A stretch of 64,000 bases of DNA from NCBI GenBank assembly GCA_964247055.1, contig OZ176050.1:15166784-15230783 (forward strand), in the 5' to 3' direction. Under the pieces are notes generated by a model that made no database searches, was not told the DNA's origin, and saw only the letters and a list, made by a program, of their open reading frames with translations. This stretch comes from Paragordius varius. Taxonomy: Eukaryota > Nematomorpha. Numbering within the stretch: position 1 is the first letter of the stretch; every line of letters starts with the position of its first letter. A program made the translations under genes and the position numbers. Below are positions 1-13,200 of this stretch, piece after piece.

Positions 1-199
1 AAAATTGTCTCAAAGACACGATTTTTGTGGGCTTCTGTTTAAAAAAACCCGTTTTTCACACGGGGTGGGCCCGAACTGGGGGCCTATTTCAAAAAAGGGC
101 GAAGCTATTGTCGGGGCATTCATTAATGATTATATTTTTTCGATGTTTGGATTTAAATGGGTTTACCGGTTTCCCTGTACCAGATCACAAAGCCAGCAT

Positions 200-1000
200 T
201 TTCCATTTTTATAAATATATAGATGAATGTTGTATTTATCTTATAAGTGTTTCGCCCAACTTTCAGCCGTATTAAAAAAACATTGTCTTTTAAAAACCAT
301 CATCAAGCTATTTTTTAACGTCATCCAATATTGAAGTGCTGGTTTGCGAGAATGTGCCCCAGCGATGCGGCCAGGGTCAGCGGGTGCGAAAGAATTTAAG
401 CGATAGCAGTGCTTTACTGGTTTTGCTTTGTAGAGGTATCAGGTCATGTAGCAAAATTACTTTGCGCCGATTTCGATCGTTTTTCGGTTAATTATTGATT
501 AAAATTAATCATTAGAATAAAGTATTAACGGTTTCACCGGGTTTCTTGTACTATATTGGTCCCAGACACTGAGAGCATGCACTTTTAGCCGAAGCGATTT
601 GGCAGTATTGATGGACCTGGTCATGTAAATACCACGATTCGGGCTTTGATTCGCAAAATAGAGCCATTTTTCATCACACGTCACATTTCAATGCAATGAT
701 TTTGCTTTCATGACTTTCACAAATCTTGCGATACTATATTGATTCAAATTGTATGGGATCCATTCTAAATTTATTGGTATTTTCACATTGCTTGTAAACA
801 TCTCATTATTTCTTATTCTATAAAAGTTCATCATCCAATAGCTCTTGCTTTTTAGCGTCTTCGCAGTTTTCACATGTAATCATATCTTTTATCATTTCAA
901 AACCATTCACGTAGGTTGATCGATGGAGCATGTTCATCATTATGTTTCAGCCAGCAAATTAAAATTTTCAACGGCCTTTTTCTTCTGATGGCAATGCGTG
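200..1000 (-). pseudogene. Decayed mariner-type transposase
   Basis: Mariner transposases excise and reinsert DNA at TA sites using a DDD catalytic triad. Reading the minus strand across shifting frames gives recognisable blocks in family order. They are an ENCEDAKKQELLDDE-like segment (about 830-890), a WIPYNLN block matching the family's WVPYEL (about 740-765), VTCDEKW with the first catalytic Asp (about 660-680), KPGETVN (about 530-545), KVILLHD with the second catalytic Asp (about 445-465), and ANQHFN followed by DDVKK (about 305-350). The stretch that normally reads SPDLAPSDYHLF, with the third Asp, is shortened and lost. Several stops and frameshifts separate the blocks, so the copy is dead. 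I could not locate terminal inverted repeats. It lies 3' of the last visible aminopeptidase exon, probably inside that gene's next intron. Confidence 0.75.
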
Positions 1001-1244
1001 CTTAGACACAATATTGGTCATGATAGAATGATAAAAAGAAGTCGTTAGTTGAGAGAATTATGGTTTTAAATGTTAAATGATCAAAATCGGTCATGTATCG
1101 AGTGATCGTCTGCGTACTTTTCACTAAAGTCTTCTTTTAGTTAAATCGACAATACCTTAAGGCTACATATTGTATAAAATTACCACATTTTAAGTTTTGA
1201 CGACCCTTGTAAAACTTAAATTTTGCCTCCTTAAAATGATTTAC

Positions 1245-4200
1245 TGCATTAATAAATAACCTTTCCATCAAAGTGCTATTGTTAGTTGTTGCTAGGGCCG
1301 ACAAAAGCGCTCTCTTTTCAAAGGGAACCAAACTTATTTTATAGAGAGCCCAAGCATCATTCCAGTCTTTTGTGTCACCATACTCAATTCCAGCCTTTAC
1401 TATTGCTCCAAACAATTCAGGGTAAGGCTATAACGATTTTGGAGTTAGTTTTATTTTAATATGATAGGTTGTTTATTAAAAAAATAATTTAGTAAAAAAA
1501 CTTAAAAAGTATAAGACTGTCTGCTAAGTCGAAAATATTGAGCCGGAATTTACGCTTTTATGATTTGGAATCGTAATATTGGTTTGTGTTATAAATTGGT
1601 TGTTTATTAAATTTTATACCTCAACTTAAGCTTTATAGAAGTTATGGCTCTTCCTTTAATAAAAATATGGACTTTTAATTTTATGACTAGTTGTACCGGT
1701 TATTCAATAATTATAATATTTTTGTGCATATTGGATAGGGAGGAATTTTTTTACATCTAATATTTTTTATCAACTATGCTAGCAAACATTTTAGTTTTTT
1801 GGTAATTGTAGAAAAACGCAACAAGGGGTTTATATTGATTGGCAGAATAATATAGAAGGGATCAAGAATCAAATAAACTATTATTACATTATAACTATTA
1901 ATATAAAAAAAGTATTTCTTAGCCCTCCCTTGACTGGAAATCATGAAAGATGAAAAAATTTTAAACCAGAATCATGATCGTTTTTTTAGAATGTTGTGAA
2001 GAAGCTTTTTACTATACGGTCTCGGAAGCCGGTTTAAATTTTTTAATTCCATTAAATTAATATTTGCAGTTATACACAATCATATTATATATTTAGGTAA
2101 CATTCTTTTAACAAGTACAGTGAAAATTGGAATTATACGGACAAAATGTTAAACTAAAGACAAATATTCTTTTCTAAAAGACAACCATACTCTTCAAATC
2201 TTGATTTTTTTAAATATAACTCATTTTTTCAATTGAAAAGTACATAATACTGTACATGGGTAACATAATTACAATTAAATGATAATAGGATAAATTAGGG
2301 TTTTAAATAGTTGATGTTGTCTTTTGAACAAAAATATTTGTCTTTATATTTTTACGTTTTGTCCGTATAATTTCAATTTTTAATGTACAAGATATAAATA
2401 TGGGGTTGTTTAGATAATTGGTCTTTATATTTTACGTTTTGTCCGCATAATTTCAATTTCTACTGTAAATGGCCTTAGTTACGGTTCAATTATCACTAAA
2501 CAAGCACTACACCTAATTGAATTAGAAAATAGTAGGACAAAATCTTGTTTGGAGTTGACTAATCCATTGTTTTTTACTATTATCTGACGACTTCATTATT
2601 TTAAAACGAAATATTTAATAAAGCGTTTATAAACGGTCGTAAGATCAAATACCTATCATTTTTTATGGTTTGATTACTAGAGCTAAAACTCAATAATTGT
2701 ATTTTATTACGATTTAATTCGTTTGTTATATTAATTCAATGTTGTTGAATAAAATACCGTGGTTCGATTTGCAGAGGTGTAATTATCCATCCAATTTCTA
2801 AATAAAGATCTGCATTTTGTGATTGTTGGTTCATGGCCTAACACCACCGCCATTTCAATAGTTTTGGCTTGTAAAGTCCTATAATATATTAATTAAACCG
2901 CATACTATAATCTGAAAAAATGCCTGTAGTAGTTACTGCATCATAGCAATTAGTTTATGATATGATTAAAACTCAATTTTCTTCTAGCTTATAAATAGGT
3001 ATCTAAGAATTAAATATATAATGAAAAAAGTTTCCAAATAATTTTTTTCTATATTGCTTAATAACCAATGCTGGGGTGAAGGTTGTAAGGGATTTTCTAT
3101 TACATTTACAACCAAATATTTCACAACCCCAATTGCATTAGCTATATCAAAAATGAACAAGTTCAATGTTCATAAATTATTAAAAGGATCACTCTCAGAG
3201 CTAATATTTAAAAACCTATATTTCAATTACGTTTTTCCCTATTAATAATTTATATATTATAGCACCATTTGAATACCTAACCTCATGTTTTGCCCAAATA
3301 AAAAAATGTTAATTTACAAATCTGCGTGTGAGACTTCTTCCGCACTTTTCCAGGGATTAAAGCGTTCTAACAGTTTGTCAAGTAATAAACGATTGATAAA
3401 TGATCGCATAAGTTCCGCAAACAGCGTCGAATTATTATAATGTCGAAACTGATTATAAAAGTCCTTGATTGATTCCAAAACCTCTAATAGAGGTAAAGTG
3501 CCATTCTCGTTCAAATCTAAAAAACATAAAAAACCTTATGAAACATTGTATAATAGTCAATTTTAATTTCATAACCTACTACGTTATCGGGATAAAGTGC
3601 TTCATGATTGTGGTATGTCCAAAAAGATTATCCTCATATAGAAAAATCATCAAAAAATATTTCTAACTCTCAATTAATACTTTTCAGAAATTATAAAAAT
3701 TTAATTTGGTCATCCAAGGTTAAATCCATTTATGTTTAACGTTTATGTCTCACCTTTAAAGGAAAAAGGATTCTCTGGGTTTTATAAAAGATTACATTAA
3801 AACTAAACGTAAATAACATCAACTAAATTTATTAAACCTCATTTTATATATTTACACCTTAAATCATTTAAGTTAGCGAAAAAAAATCATGTAAAAATAT
3901 TTTTCACTATTAAAATTATAGTTATTTGGTGTTTATGTTTGGTCAATTATTTTTACTGTATAAAGTTTATCAAAAAGAGTCAAAAAATAAATAAAATATA
4001 TTTTTTAAGGTAGATATATTATTTTTTTAAAGGACCTGTGTCATTCGTATCGAAAGCATTAGGATTAACGTACAACAGAAATTCCAAGAAATTAACATAT
4101 GGTTCATATCCAAATCTGACAATATAAAGGAAACATTAAATATGTAAACCAAATTTATAATGTAGTAATATGTTATTATTCTTTGGCGGACAAAAAACCT

Positions 4201-7200
4201 GCATATTTCCATGACTGAAAATTAATAAAAAATATATGGGAAACGATTAGTTAATAATAATTATATATATTTGTGCTTGTTAGCACTCATCAAAAAGATA
4301 AGAGTGGCTTTCACAAATCCTTAAATACCTAACTTCTTACCATATGATATTTTTAATAAAATTAAAAATTAGATAAAACTAAAGTTAAGCCAATTTTTTA
4401 AACTTTTTTAGCGGTGTATGAATTAGTTTAACAATTACAGGAAAATTCACATTTTAGAGTTAATTCAACTAGGCATTCTTAGCAATAAGGTATTCCAATT
4501 AAAATAATGTAAATAACTTTGCTAGAATCCTCATATTGTAGATAAGTTGAGTCCTTTCCGTATCCGTTATAACTGAAGCGTTGGTTTTAAGTACATTAAG
4601 TAGGGCAGAATATATTTGAGGACCATATCTAACAAGGTAAAATCCTGAATAGTTTAGATTAGCTTTGACCCAAACATGTTGGTTCGTTTCGAATGTTTTA
4701 AGAGTTGTTTTATGCGAAATATTTTGTTTATGCATCCAAACCACCTATAATTATATATAATAAAGTTGAACTAAAATTTTGGCACATATTTATTGATTTT
4801 CATCGATGTTGCTAATATAAAGGGCTGTTTATTTAATATCTATCCATTCATATTGAGCCAAAATTTGCAAATAATATTTATATTATTGTATAATTATTGA
4901 TCAAGTATTATGCTAATACATTGATTTTTTCCGATTATAACTATATATGGAAATTAGTAAAAAAATTTATTACATTGACAATTTTTTATCCTTATATTTT
5001 TTTAGGTCACAACGGTCATATTAAGCTAGGTATGATATCCTGAGGAAAAATTTACCCCCGATTGCACACTGTGTAATATATAATAACAACAACTAGCTTC
5101 TTACATATAGTAACCAATAAAAACTTTAATATGAAGTTGCCGACTCAAGTTTTAAAAAAATTCATATATTTAATATGATAATCCATACAAACCTTTGTTG
5201 AATAATAGAAAAAATTATTAATTATGCATATTAACTATATAATTAAGCCTTCATATAAAAAAATATTTTTAAAACTCATGCAAATTAATCTATAAATTAT
5301 GGGTTTCTAAACATATGGCTTCGTTATGAATTTTAGGTTTTAACGATCCGAAAAACCCTATATAAGGTTAACAAACATTTATTGGATTTTAAACAGATGA
5401 GTTAAAAACTACAATTTATAGCGATTTTCGCTACTTCATTGCCAAAATTCGGGAAGATTTATTAAAAATTGGTTTAATAATAATAATGTTACTATAATTC
5501 TTCCCTATATTGATGTCTGTCGAGTGTTGGACACCTCAGGTTCAATTAAAAAATAGGTGGATATTTAAAACATCAAAATAAAGCACATCATTTTCAATAA
5601 AAACCAATGTATGGAATCGACAGTGTAATGCTATCATATCTGAAAATAAACGCAATATTATTATCTTTGTTAATAACCGTTATTACAAAACCTATATTAC
5701 AACTCCGTTCATATAAAAAATTTTACGTTGCGGAAAAACCTGTTTTTTGAATCCTACTAAATAAACATTTATCACTCAGCCATTTTTTTTATATTTTCAC
5801 ATCTGGTCTGTAAAAATTTTAAACTTGGATTTGACCGTTTATGAATTGTTAAAATGTGTAATCATACTTTATTGTTATTGTCAAAAGTGGATTTTTGATT
5901 TCCGATTTTCATAGTAAGAGGTATATTCCAGCGACTGTTAAGTTCATCCCTGCTTGTTGCATTCAAAAATTGGTTGGAAAACTTATTTTGATATATAGAA
6001 AAAAAATATTGCGACATAGTAATGTTATGGCTTTCATTTTGTGGTATAGTAAAATTGACATTGATAGGATCCATTATGGTAACCAAAGGAAACCCTTTCT
6101 GTATATATAAAAGGGTTAATAAGACATAGAATTGCTCATAAATATATAATTAATTAATATATATATATATATATATATATATGGATCTTTGTTTGGCAAT
6201 TTATTATTGGAGGAATATATTTTTTTACAATGTGTATGTAGTTTTGGAAATTGCATTCGTTATAATTGCATTACCTAAATATAAAAATTATAGTCAAATC
6301 ACATGCAAGCTTTGATCATTTCATAACATAGACCTGCGATAAACAAGTTTTAAAATATTTTTCGAAACAATTCAATTTTAAGAGAATTCTAAAACTTATA
6401 AACTCAAATATATTCATAACTATCTTATTAGGTTTTTCATTAGAAAGTATGAAAAATCATTCTTGTGAAACTTTTTTTTACACGTGGTGTGTAATAAGAA
6501 TTATTCCCCATATTTTCACTTTGAATGAGAACCATAAATTGGATGCTAAGGTTACGAAAACAGAATTAAAAGTTTGAGGTCATTCACTCCATCATACACC
6601 AAACAAAATTTTTGCGTTCATGCGATATACTTAAATTGTATTTTTCGGTAAAGAAATATGTGACTCAAAAAATATAGATAAATTGGTTAAATTTTTTTAA
6701 ACACTTTAATGCGTTAAAATTGATGCACTTCAAACCGAAAAGGAATCAGCCCTATCCGAAATTAAACTTTTGAAAGCTAAATTGGTAAGCGCTCCATCCC
6801 GGCCGATCACCCAAAAATAATGGGCACATCGATTATAATGGTACATATTTTTGTTTTATTACTTTAAAATTATTTTTATTTATCATTTTTAAAACTATTA
6901 TAAGAAAAGTTTAGGTATGTAAAATATGTTACACAGTAAAAATGCATATTATAGAGACAAAAGGTAAGCATGTAATGCAAATATTTTTTTGAAAATGACT
7001 GTTTTACTTTTTAAACTTGTTTTTTTTTAAATTTATAACCCATTTCAATTGAAAGTATAAAATGGAGATAAAAATTTGTAAACAATCAATCATATGTTTA
7101 ATAATTTTAATTAATCAGTTATAAAGGTGAAAATAAGGTTGAGTAAACGATGGTTGCCGTTAAAAAAATTTTGTTTTAATGTTTTGTCTATAATTTTAAT

Positions 7201-10200
7201 TTTTCCCTATAAACTTAGTCAAAATAAATGCAAATGATATGAAAAATATTAACATAAATATTATATTTTATATAACATATGTCCACCGTTTTAAAGGTCT
7301 GTAATAGAATTAATGAGTATTTCAATGATCTGCCTTTAAACTCCTAAATTTTTGTAAGGGAAAGTTAGAATATATCTTATGTAAATTGCTAACCACCAGA
7401 AATTTGATTATTAAGTGTGTTTTTATTATTAAAAGACTATAATTTTCATTATTTAAGAAACAAACTTGTTTAATCCATCCCTTCATGATAGTTTCAATCG
7501 AAGGCATCAATTCTTTATCCATTGAGTAATTCCCTGCTTACCATATATTACAATAAAATAAAAAAGTATGAAATCTGTAAAGTAAATGATTAGTTTATTT
7601 TTAATTAGGCCGTTAATAGGGCCTCCTACCTTAGTAACCTTAAATGACTCTATTCTCGAAAACCATAATTAAATATATAAAAAATTCTGGTTTTAATAAT
7701 AATCCCACTATTTTACCTTTTATGGGGCTCAATTATATTTTACTATACATATTCAAAGCCTATCATTTCGAATGTTATTGTAAAATTATTGCATATTTTT
7801 ACCAAAATTTCCATAGGATTCTTGTAAAACTTTCCATAAATCATTCCCACATGCATTCTCATAGGCATACTTGGACAAAAAAGCTTTTATACCTAAAGCA
7901 TTTAAAAGTTGTGTTTATAAAAATACGATTTTGCAGTTAATTAAAATTTAAGGCGCAGAATCAAAAATTCACAGAAATATGCTTATTAAAAAACCATACA
8001 ACAAAATGATGTCAATATTATCATAATCCGTTATATTTAATATGGTAAAATATGGGGAAACCTGATTCTAAAGTCCATATATAACCCTTATTATATGGTC
8101 CATAAAAAAATTTGGGTAAATGATAGACTGTCGGGTTTTAGTTAGGGTAAAAGTTTTACATTTAGGCTTTTCAGGTCCTGAAACCTATATTAATTGTATT
8201 TATGATACAATGTTATTTAAAATATAAAAGGAATATCAAGAGTAAACCTTTTCTAAAAACAGCGTGTGGAACTATGGGCCCATCAAGCATACGAATCAAT
8301 AGCGCTGCTTTGTTGTAAGATATAAGATCATAGGAAGATTGAATATCCGATGGTTTTACTACCAAACCATTACTCACTGGTCGTGAATTCGATAAAACAT
8401 CCAAAAGAATGACTTTAGTACTCAACAACGATATAAATCGGTCAAATACATCTAAAATAATTAAAGCCATTTCAAACAAATATGTAAAATTCGTGAATAT
8501 TCATTGGCATTTTACACATTATATTAAGTCACCGGACAATTTTAAAATTATATAAATTTTATCCTGGAAATCATTTGAAAGGATTAGATATTATTTTGAC
8601 TCTAATAACGGTTGCCCTTCCCGAGCTTCTTAGCCAACTATAATTGGTCCGAAAAATCAAATTGTTTGTTATACACAATCTTATCCGTATTTGTTTATGT
8701 GTAACTAATGGGTCCCACATTACAGTGCACGATTTAGGGGGTTATTTTGAGATGATAATATGTATTTCGATAAAATATAATAAGATTTTTTGGTGCTTTT
8801 GATTTTGGGGCTTGCAAGTGATTAGTCAAAGATTCTTCCACTTTTATGGTGATTCCATATCGAAAAGTCGCAAAATTAGCGGACATTATAGCAAATAAAT
8901 TATTTTGGCATGCTTCATTCCAAAAAATATTATATTATATCATAAAAAGCAAAATATTTTTTAATAAAATTATTGACTTAGGCTCTAAAAGTTGAAATTT
9001 TTTAACACCTTTAAAACGGGCTGTTTTCTTAAAATTAACTCCAAACTACCAAGATTGTGCTAATTTTTTTTAGATATATGTTGAATTTAATATCTAAAAA
9101 AGATTTATTTTAAAAAATCTATACTTTTCTTCAAAATTCAAATTTGAAAAGATTTTTAAGCATACCTCATTGCATTTTGAGGCCTGATGGAGACTTTTAG
9201 AAAGATGCTATGATTCAAAATTTTTTACAACCTTTGTTTTTCTTCAATTTTAAATTTAATGTAAAATGTTTATTCTCACTGCTGGTCGATCGAATGTTAT
9301 AATCAAAATTCTGAAATAACATGTTTAAAGTTAAAATTATGTAAAAGTGTTTTTATAACCCTTTTTATGCTGCGAAATACCGAAAACGGTTTATAAAAAT
9401 AATTATAATTTTTTTTGATTTCGTAATTAAGGCGTATATAAAAGTTGTTTTCTCGCATCAGCATTTTATTTTAGAAGATTATCTTATTTGAAGGGTCCAA
9501 ACATTTGCAAATTTCGGAGCCTACGTCCAAAATTTATGGAAATATTGTTTTATTTATATATAGTTCATAAATCTAATAATATGTGTTTAAATTTAATCAT
9601 TTAGCTTTTACCAGATAAATTCTCTTAAATATATAAGAAATTGCGATTTTTTCTTATGGAGATATCGACACAAAAGTAATTTTAGATTTTAATTTTTTGT
9701 CCATCAAAAAAAACGACTTTCGTGTTTTGCATGTAAAATTAATAGCATTCCTGAAATAAAAAATAAAATGTAATTTGGGGCCCAAATGGCGCATTGCTAT
9801 TCATAACTTCCTAGAAAAGAAATTTTATTTTTTTTGGCTTTTTCTCCAAGATTTTGCAAAATTATCAAATAGCCTATAATATTCAAGTGATCAATTTTGA
9901 TTCTAAAACAAACGTTTTTTTAATTAATAATATAATAAATAATAAAAATGATACTCCATTGGGGAAAGAGTGCATGAGCACAAATGATGGCCATGTAGTT
10001 TGCGAAACCTTCCTTGAGCCACAAATCATCCCACCACCTCATGGTCACTAAATTACCGAACCACTATAAATGCGCGTAAAAAGTTTGTTAAATCTGTAAT
10101 TACAAAAATGAAGGTGGCGGTCTTTTTGGACAGAAAAAATGTTCAGCCCTTAGGGGTTAACTTAAATTTTTTTTGAGGAATCTTTTAAAATTTTTAAATC

Positions 10201-13200
10201 TAAAAATTGAAATGTCTTTAAGTTTGAAAACGAATAACTCCATAAAATAATAAAAAACTACTTTTATAATGAATGTGCCAATCGGGTAAATCCAACCTCC
10301 AAATTAAGCGCAAAAAATGGTTTGAATTAAATTTGGGTTATAATCTTATGAAAAGAGTTTAGGGCCTTTTTGAATTAATCCTTGACTAGAACCACGCCCC
10401 ATATATAATTATGATTTATGAAAATGTGTATACCAATATAAATTGTTATAAATATGTATAAATATATTATCATAGCCGGTCACTTTGAGGTAAGCTTGTG
10501 TATCTACACATATTTTAATTTTCAACACAAAATAACTTCCAGTATATTTCCGGAAGACGCGTAAACAATATTATGATCTTTCTTAAAATAACTTATAATG
10601 ATGACCGCTTTTTATGAATTGGGGGTCGGTATTACCATCAAAGGCTTCCTGTGGAAACGTGTGTAACCAGCCCTCTTTAAATTATTTTAACATATTTCTT
10701 TAGGAGTGAGGTGATTCTAAACACGTATTGGTTAAGGGGTCTGATTTTTATAATTGGACTTTATCAGGGCTGTCCAGCACGATGGCTAAGTCAGTGGTCC
10801 GAAAAGGGGACAAAAAATTGGTGACCATTAGTTTAAAAATAAAAATCTAGTTTGTTTTCAAAGTCGCAAGTAAAAAGGTGAGATTGTAATAAAGTCAACC
10901 ATATTTCTAGAATTTTATTTTTTTATCGATATTATAGGTTAAATACATTTAGAATCAGTTGTCGCATATTTAGTTAATAGTAATATAGGCTTATATAAAA
11001 TGCTAAACATAATTGATTTTAGTGATAAGTTTTTTTAATAAAAGCTTTTACATCTTAAAACCTATAAATTCAAACATTATTTTAGAATATATGATTAACT
11101 TGATGCGCCATTTCATGACCAATGATGAGAGCGACAAACTCTTTTTGAAATTCAGAGTTGACATTTGATTTATAAAGCAATCCAATCATCCGAAAAGTTA
11201 CTAAACCCCAGTTTTCCGTACCACCGCTATAAAAATCGGGTATCGCTACAAAATCTAATAGATAAAGTAAAAAAAAACTTTTCATGTAAATTAAAGAAAT
11301 TAATAAGTATGATAATGTATTATTACAAATGTGCACATTGAAGCAAAAAAGCGACTCGTTTAATATTAGCTTGGAAATAAAATTGGTATTATGCCATTTA
11401 TATCAGAGTGACATAGAATTTTTTAATTTTTATAAGCAATTTTCAACTGGATTCATAAGTATCAAGTGTTATTTCTAGTATAAAAGGTTAAATCATTGTA
11501 ATAGTTTGAATAAATATCGCCTAAATAGCGCAAAATATATTATTTTGGGAAAAGCTAATGTTTCAACTATAATATTTCACCAGGATACAAAATAAATTTC
11601 AACTAATATAACTATATCATTATTTGGTATATATACCCCTCTAAACCTCTAGAATACTTTCAATATTTTTTAATAGTGTATTTATTTTTGGGGTGATATA
11701 TTTTGGATTAGATCTAAATATGATTGTGCCAAATTAAAGATGCATCTTTTTAGCCGCATTCCTCCAAAGATATCTCAAAACTGTAAAAATCGTCTCAAAT
11801 TTTTTTTTATTTGTTAAAATAGCTAAAAACTTATATTAAAAAAAATAAATAATCATAAACATATAATGATGTTGCACTTGCCAACATATATTATTATCAG
11901 TCTTGTATTTGAATTTTAGAGCATCATAGAATTGTAGAAATTCCAAAATGTAAGAATTTTTGTTCATTAAACAGTAAACGTAAAAAATATATTCATGATA
12001 GATAATTGTAACAGACTTCATATAGTGCTTTTGGTCTTGGCCTTACGAGTAAAATAAGAAAGTTATTACCATTTTGTTGCAATTGCTCCATATCAAAAAA
12101 AGGCGAAAAAGCCTATTTTGCCATAAAAAGGTTTAGGTGAAAGCTAAATGCTTTCCATAAAATATTATTATTATTATAATAAATATTTCTAATGTAAAAC
12201 GATACTTTTATAAAATATCTTTCTTTAAAAGTATAACAATTTCAGAACCGTTCAAAAGGGGTTATTTTTTTAATATAAACGTAAAAAAGCCGAAATTTTG
12301 AGATAATTTTTTTTAATATACAATAGATTATGAAAATGAGAAAGCTAGAAATATCTTTTAAACTAAAATTTGCCTGGAAGATCATTTATCCATGATATTG
12401 AAGTACAAAACAGTGCAAATGTATATATGGCATATAATACGATATATTTTTTTCGTATTGAAAATTAACACCTTTTTACGTTTTATACTATGGTTAGGTG
12501 GGGGATTTAATTTTTAATTTTTTCCCTAAAAATGTGTATCCATATTTAATTGACACACACACGCACAATTAACAAATTGCTTTATAAATAATTTAATTTT
12601 AATTTTCTTCTTTGTGTATTAAAATATTAGTAAACGGTTTTTTAATTCTCATAAAAGAGAGTATAAATTCGTAGTATCCTTTAACACTGCGTCAAAATCA
12701 TGGAGTATACAAAATTTCCTGATAAATTATATATATGTATCAGGATTATCAAGTCTTGTTTTTAAGAAAAATATTTCCACTTTTGTAGTAAGTGCTTCCT
12801 ATCAAAAAACGGCCAATTTTGCGATTTTCTTATCATTTTTTTGGTAAAACCAAATGCTTAATCCAAAAAATATATTAGATGTGGAAATTTTTTCGCTTAA
12901 AATGGCCAAGTTGTCTTAAAAAACAGAAATGCCGAGATTGCGCAATAAAAGTTTAATATATGTATATCCTAAAATTTAATATTTAAAAAATTGCATGCTT
13001 TTTTGAAAATATTTTTTTAGCTAACTTTTGATGAAACTTCATACTATTTTCAAGCATGATATAAAAGGTATAAGAAACGCTTTAGGATAATAAAAAACAC
13101 TTTTTATATATAAATCGATGAGACTCAACCTTTCTATAAGTTCAGAATTTTAATTTAAAAGTTTGTTTGCTTTCAAATTTCGGTAAATTTTCGTAAGAAA

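Noticed and set aside
5-275. Two overlapping plus-strand open frames at the window start as a gene
   Set aside because: No domain or splice structure is recognisable. They overlap and run past the 3' end of the mariner relic, and are more likely repeat sequence.
10741-10830. hAT-like end (CAGGGCTGTCCAGCACGATG)
   Set aside because: No matching inverted end or target duplication could be found nearby.
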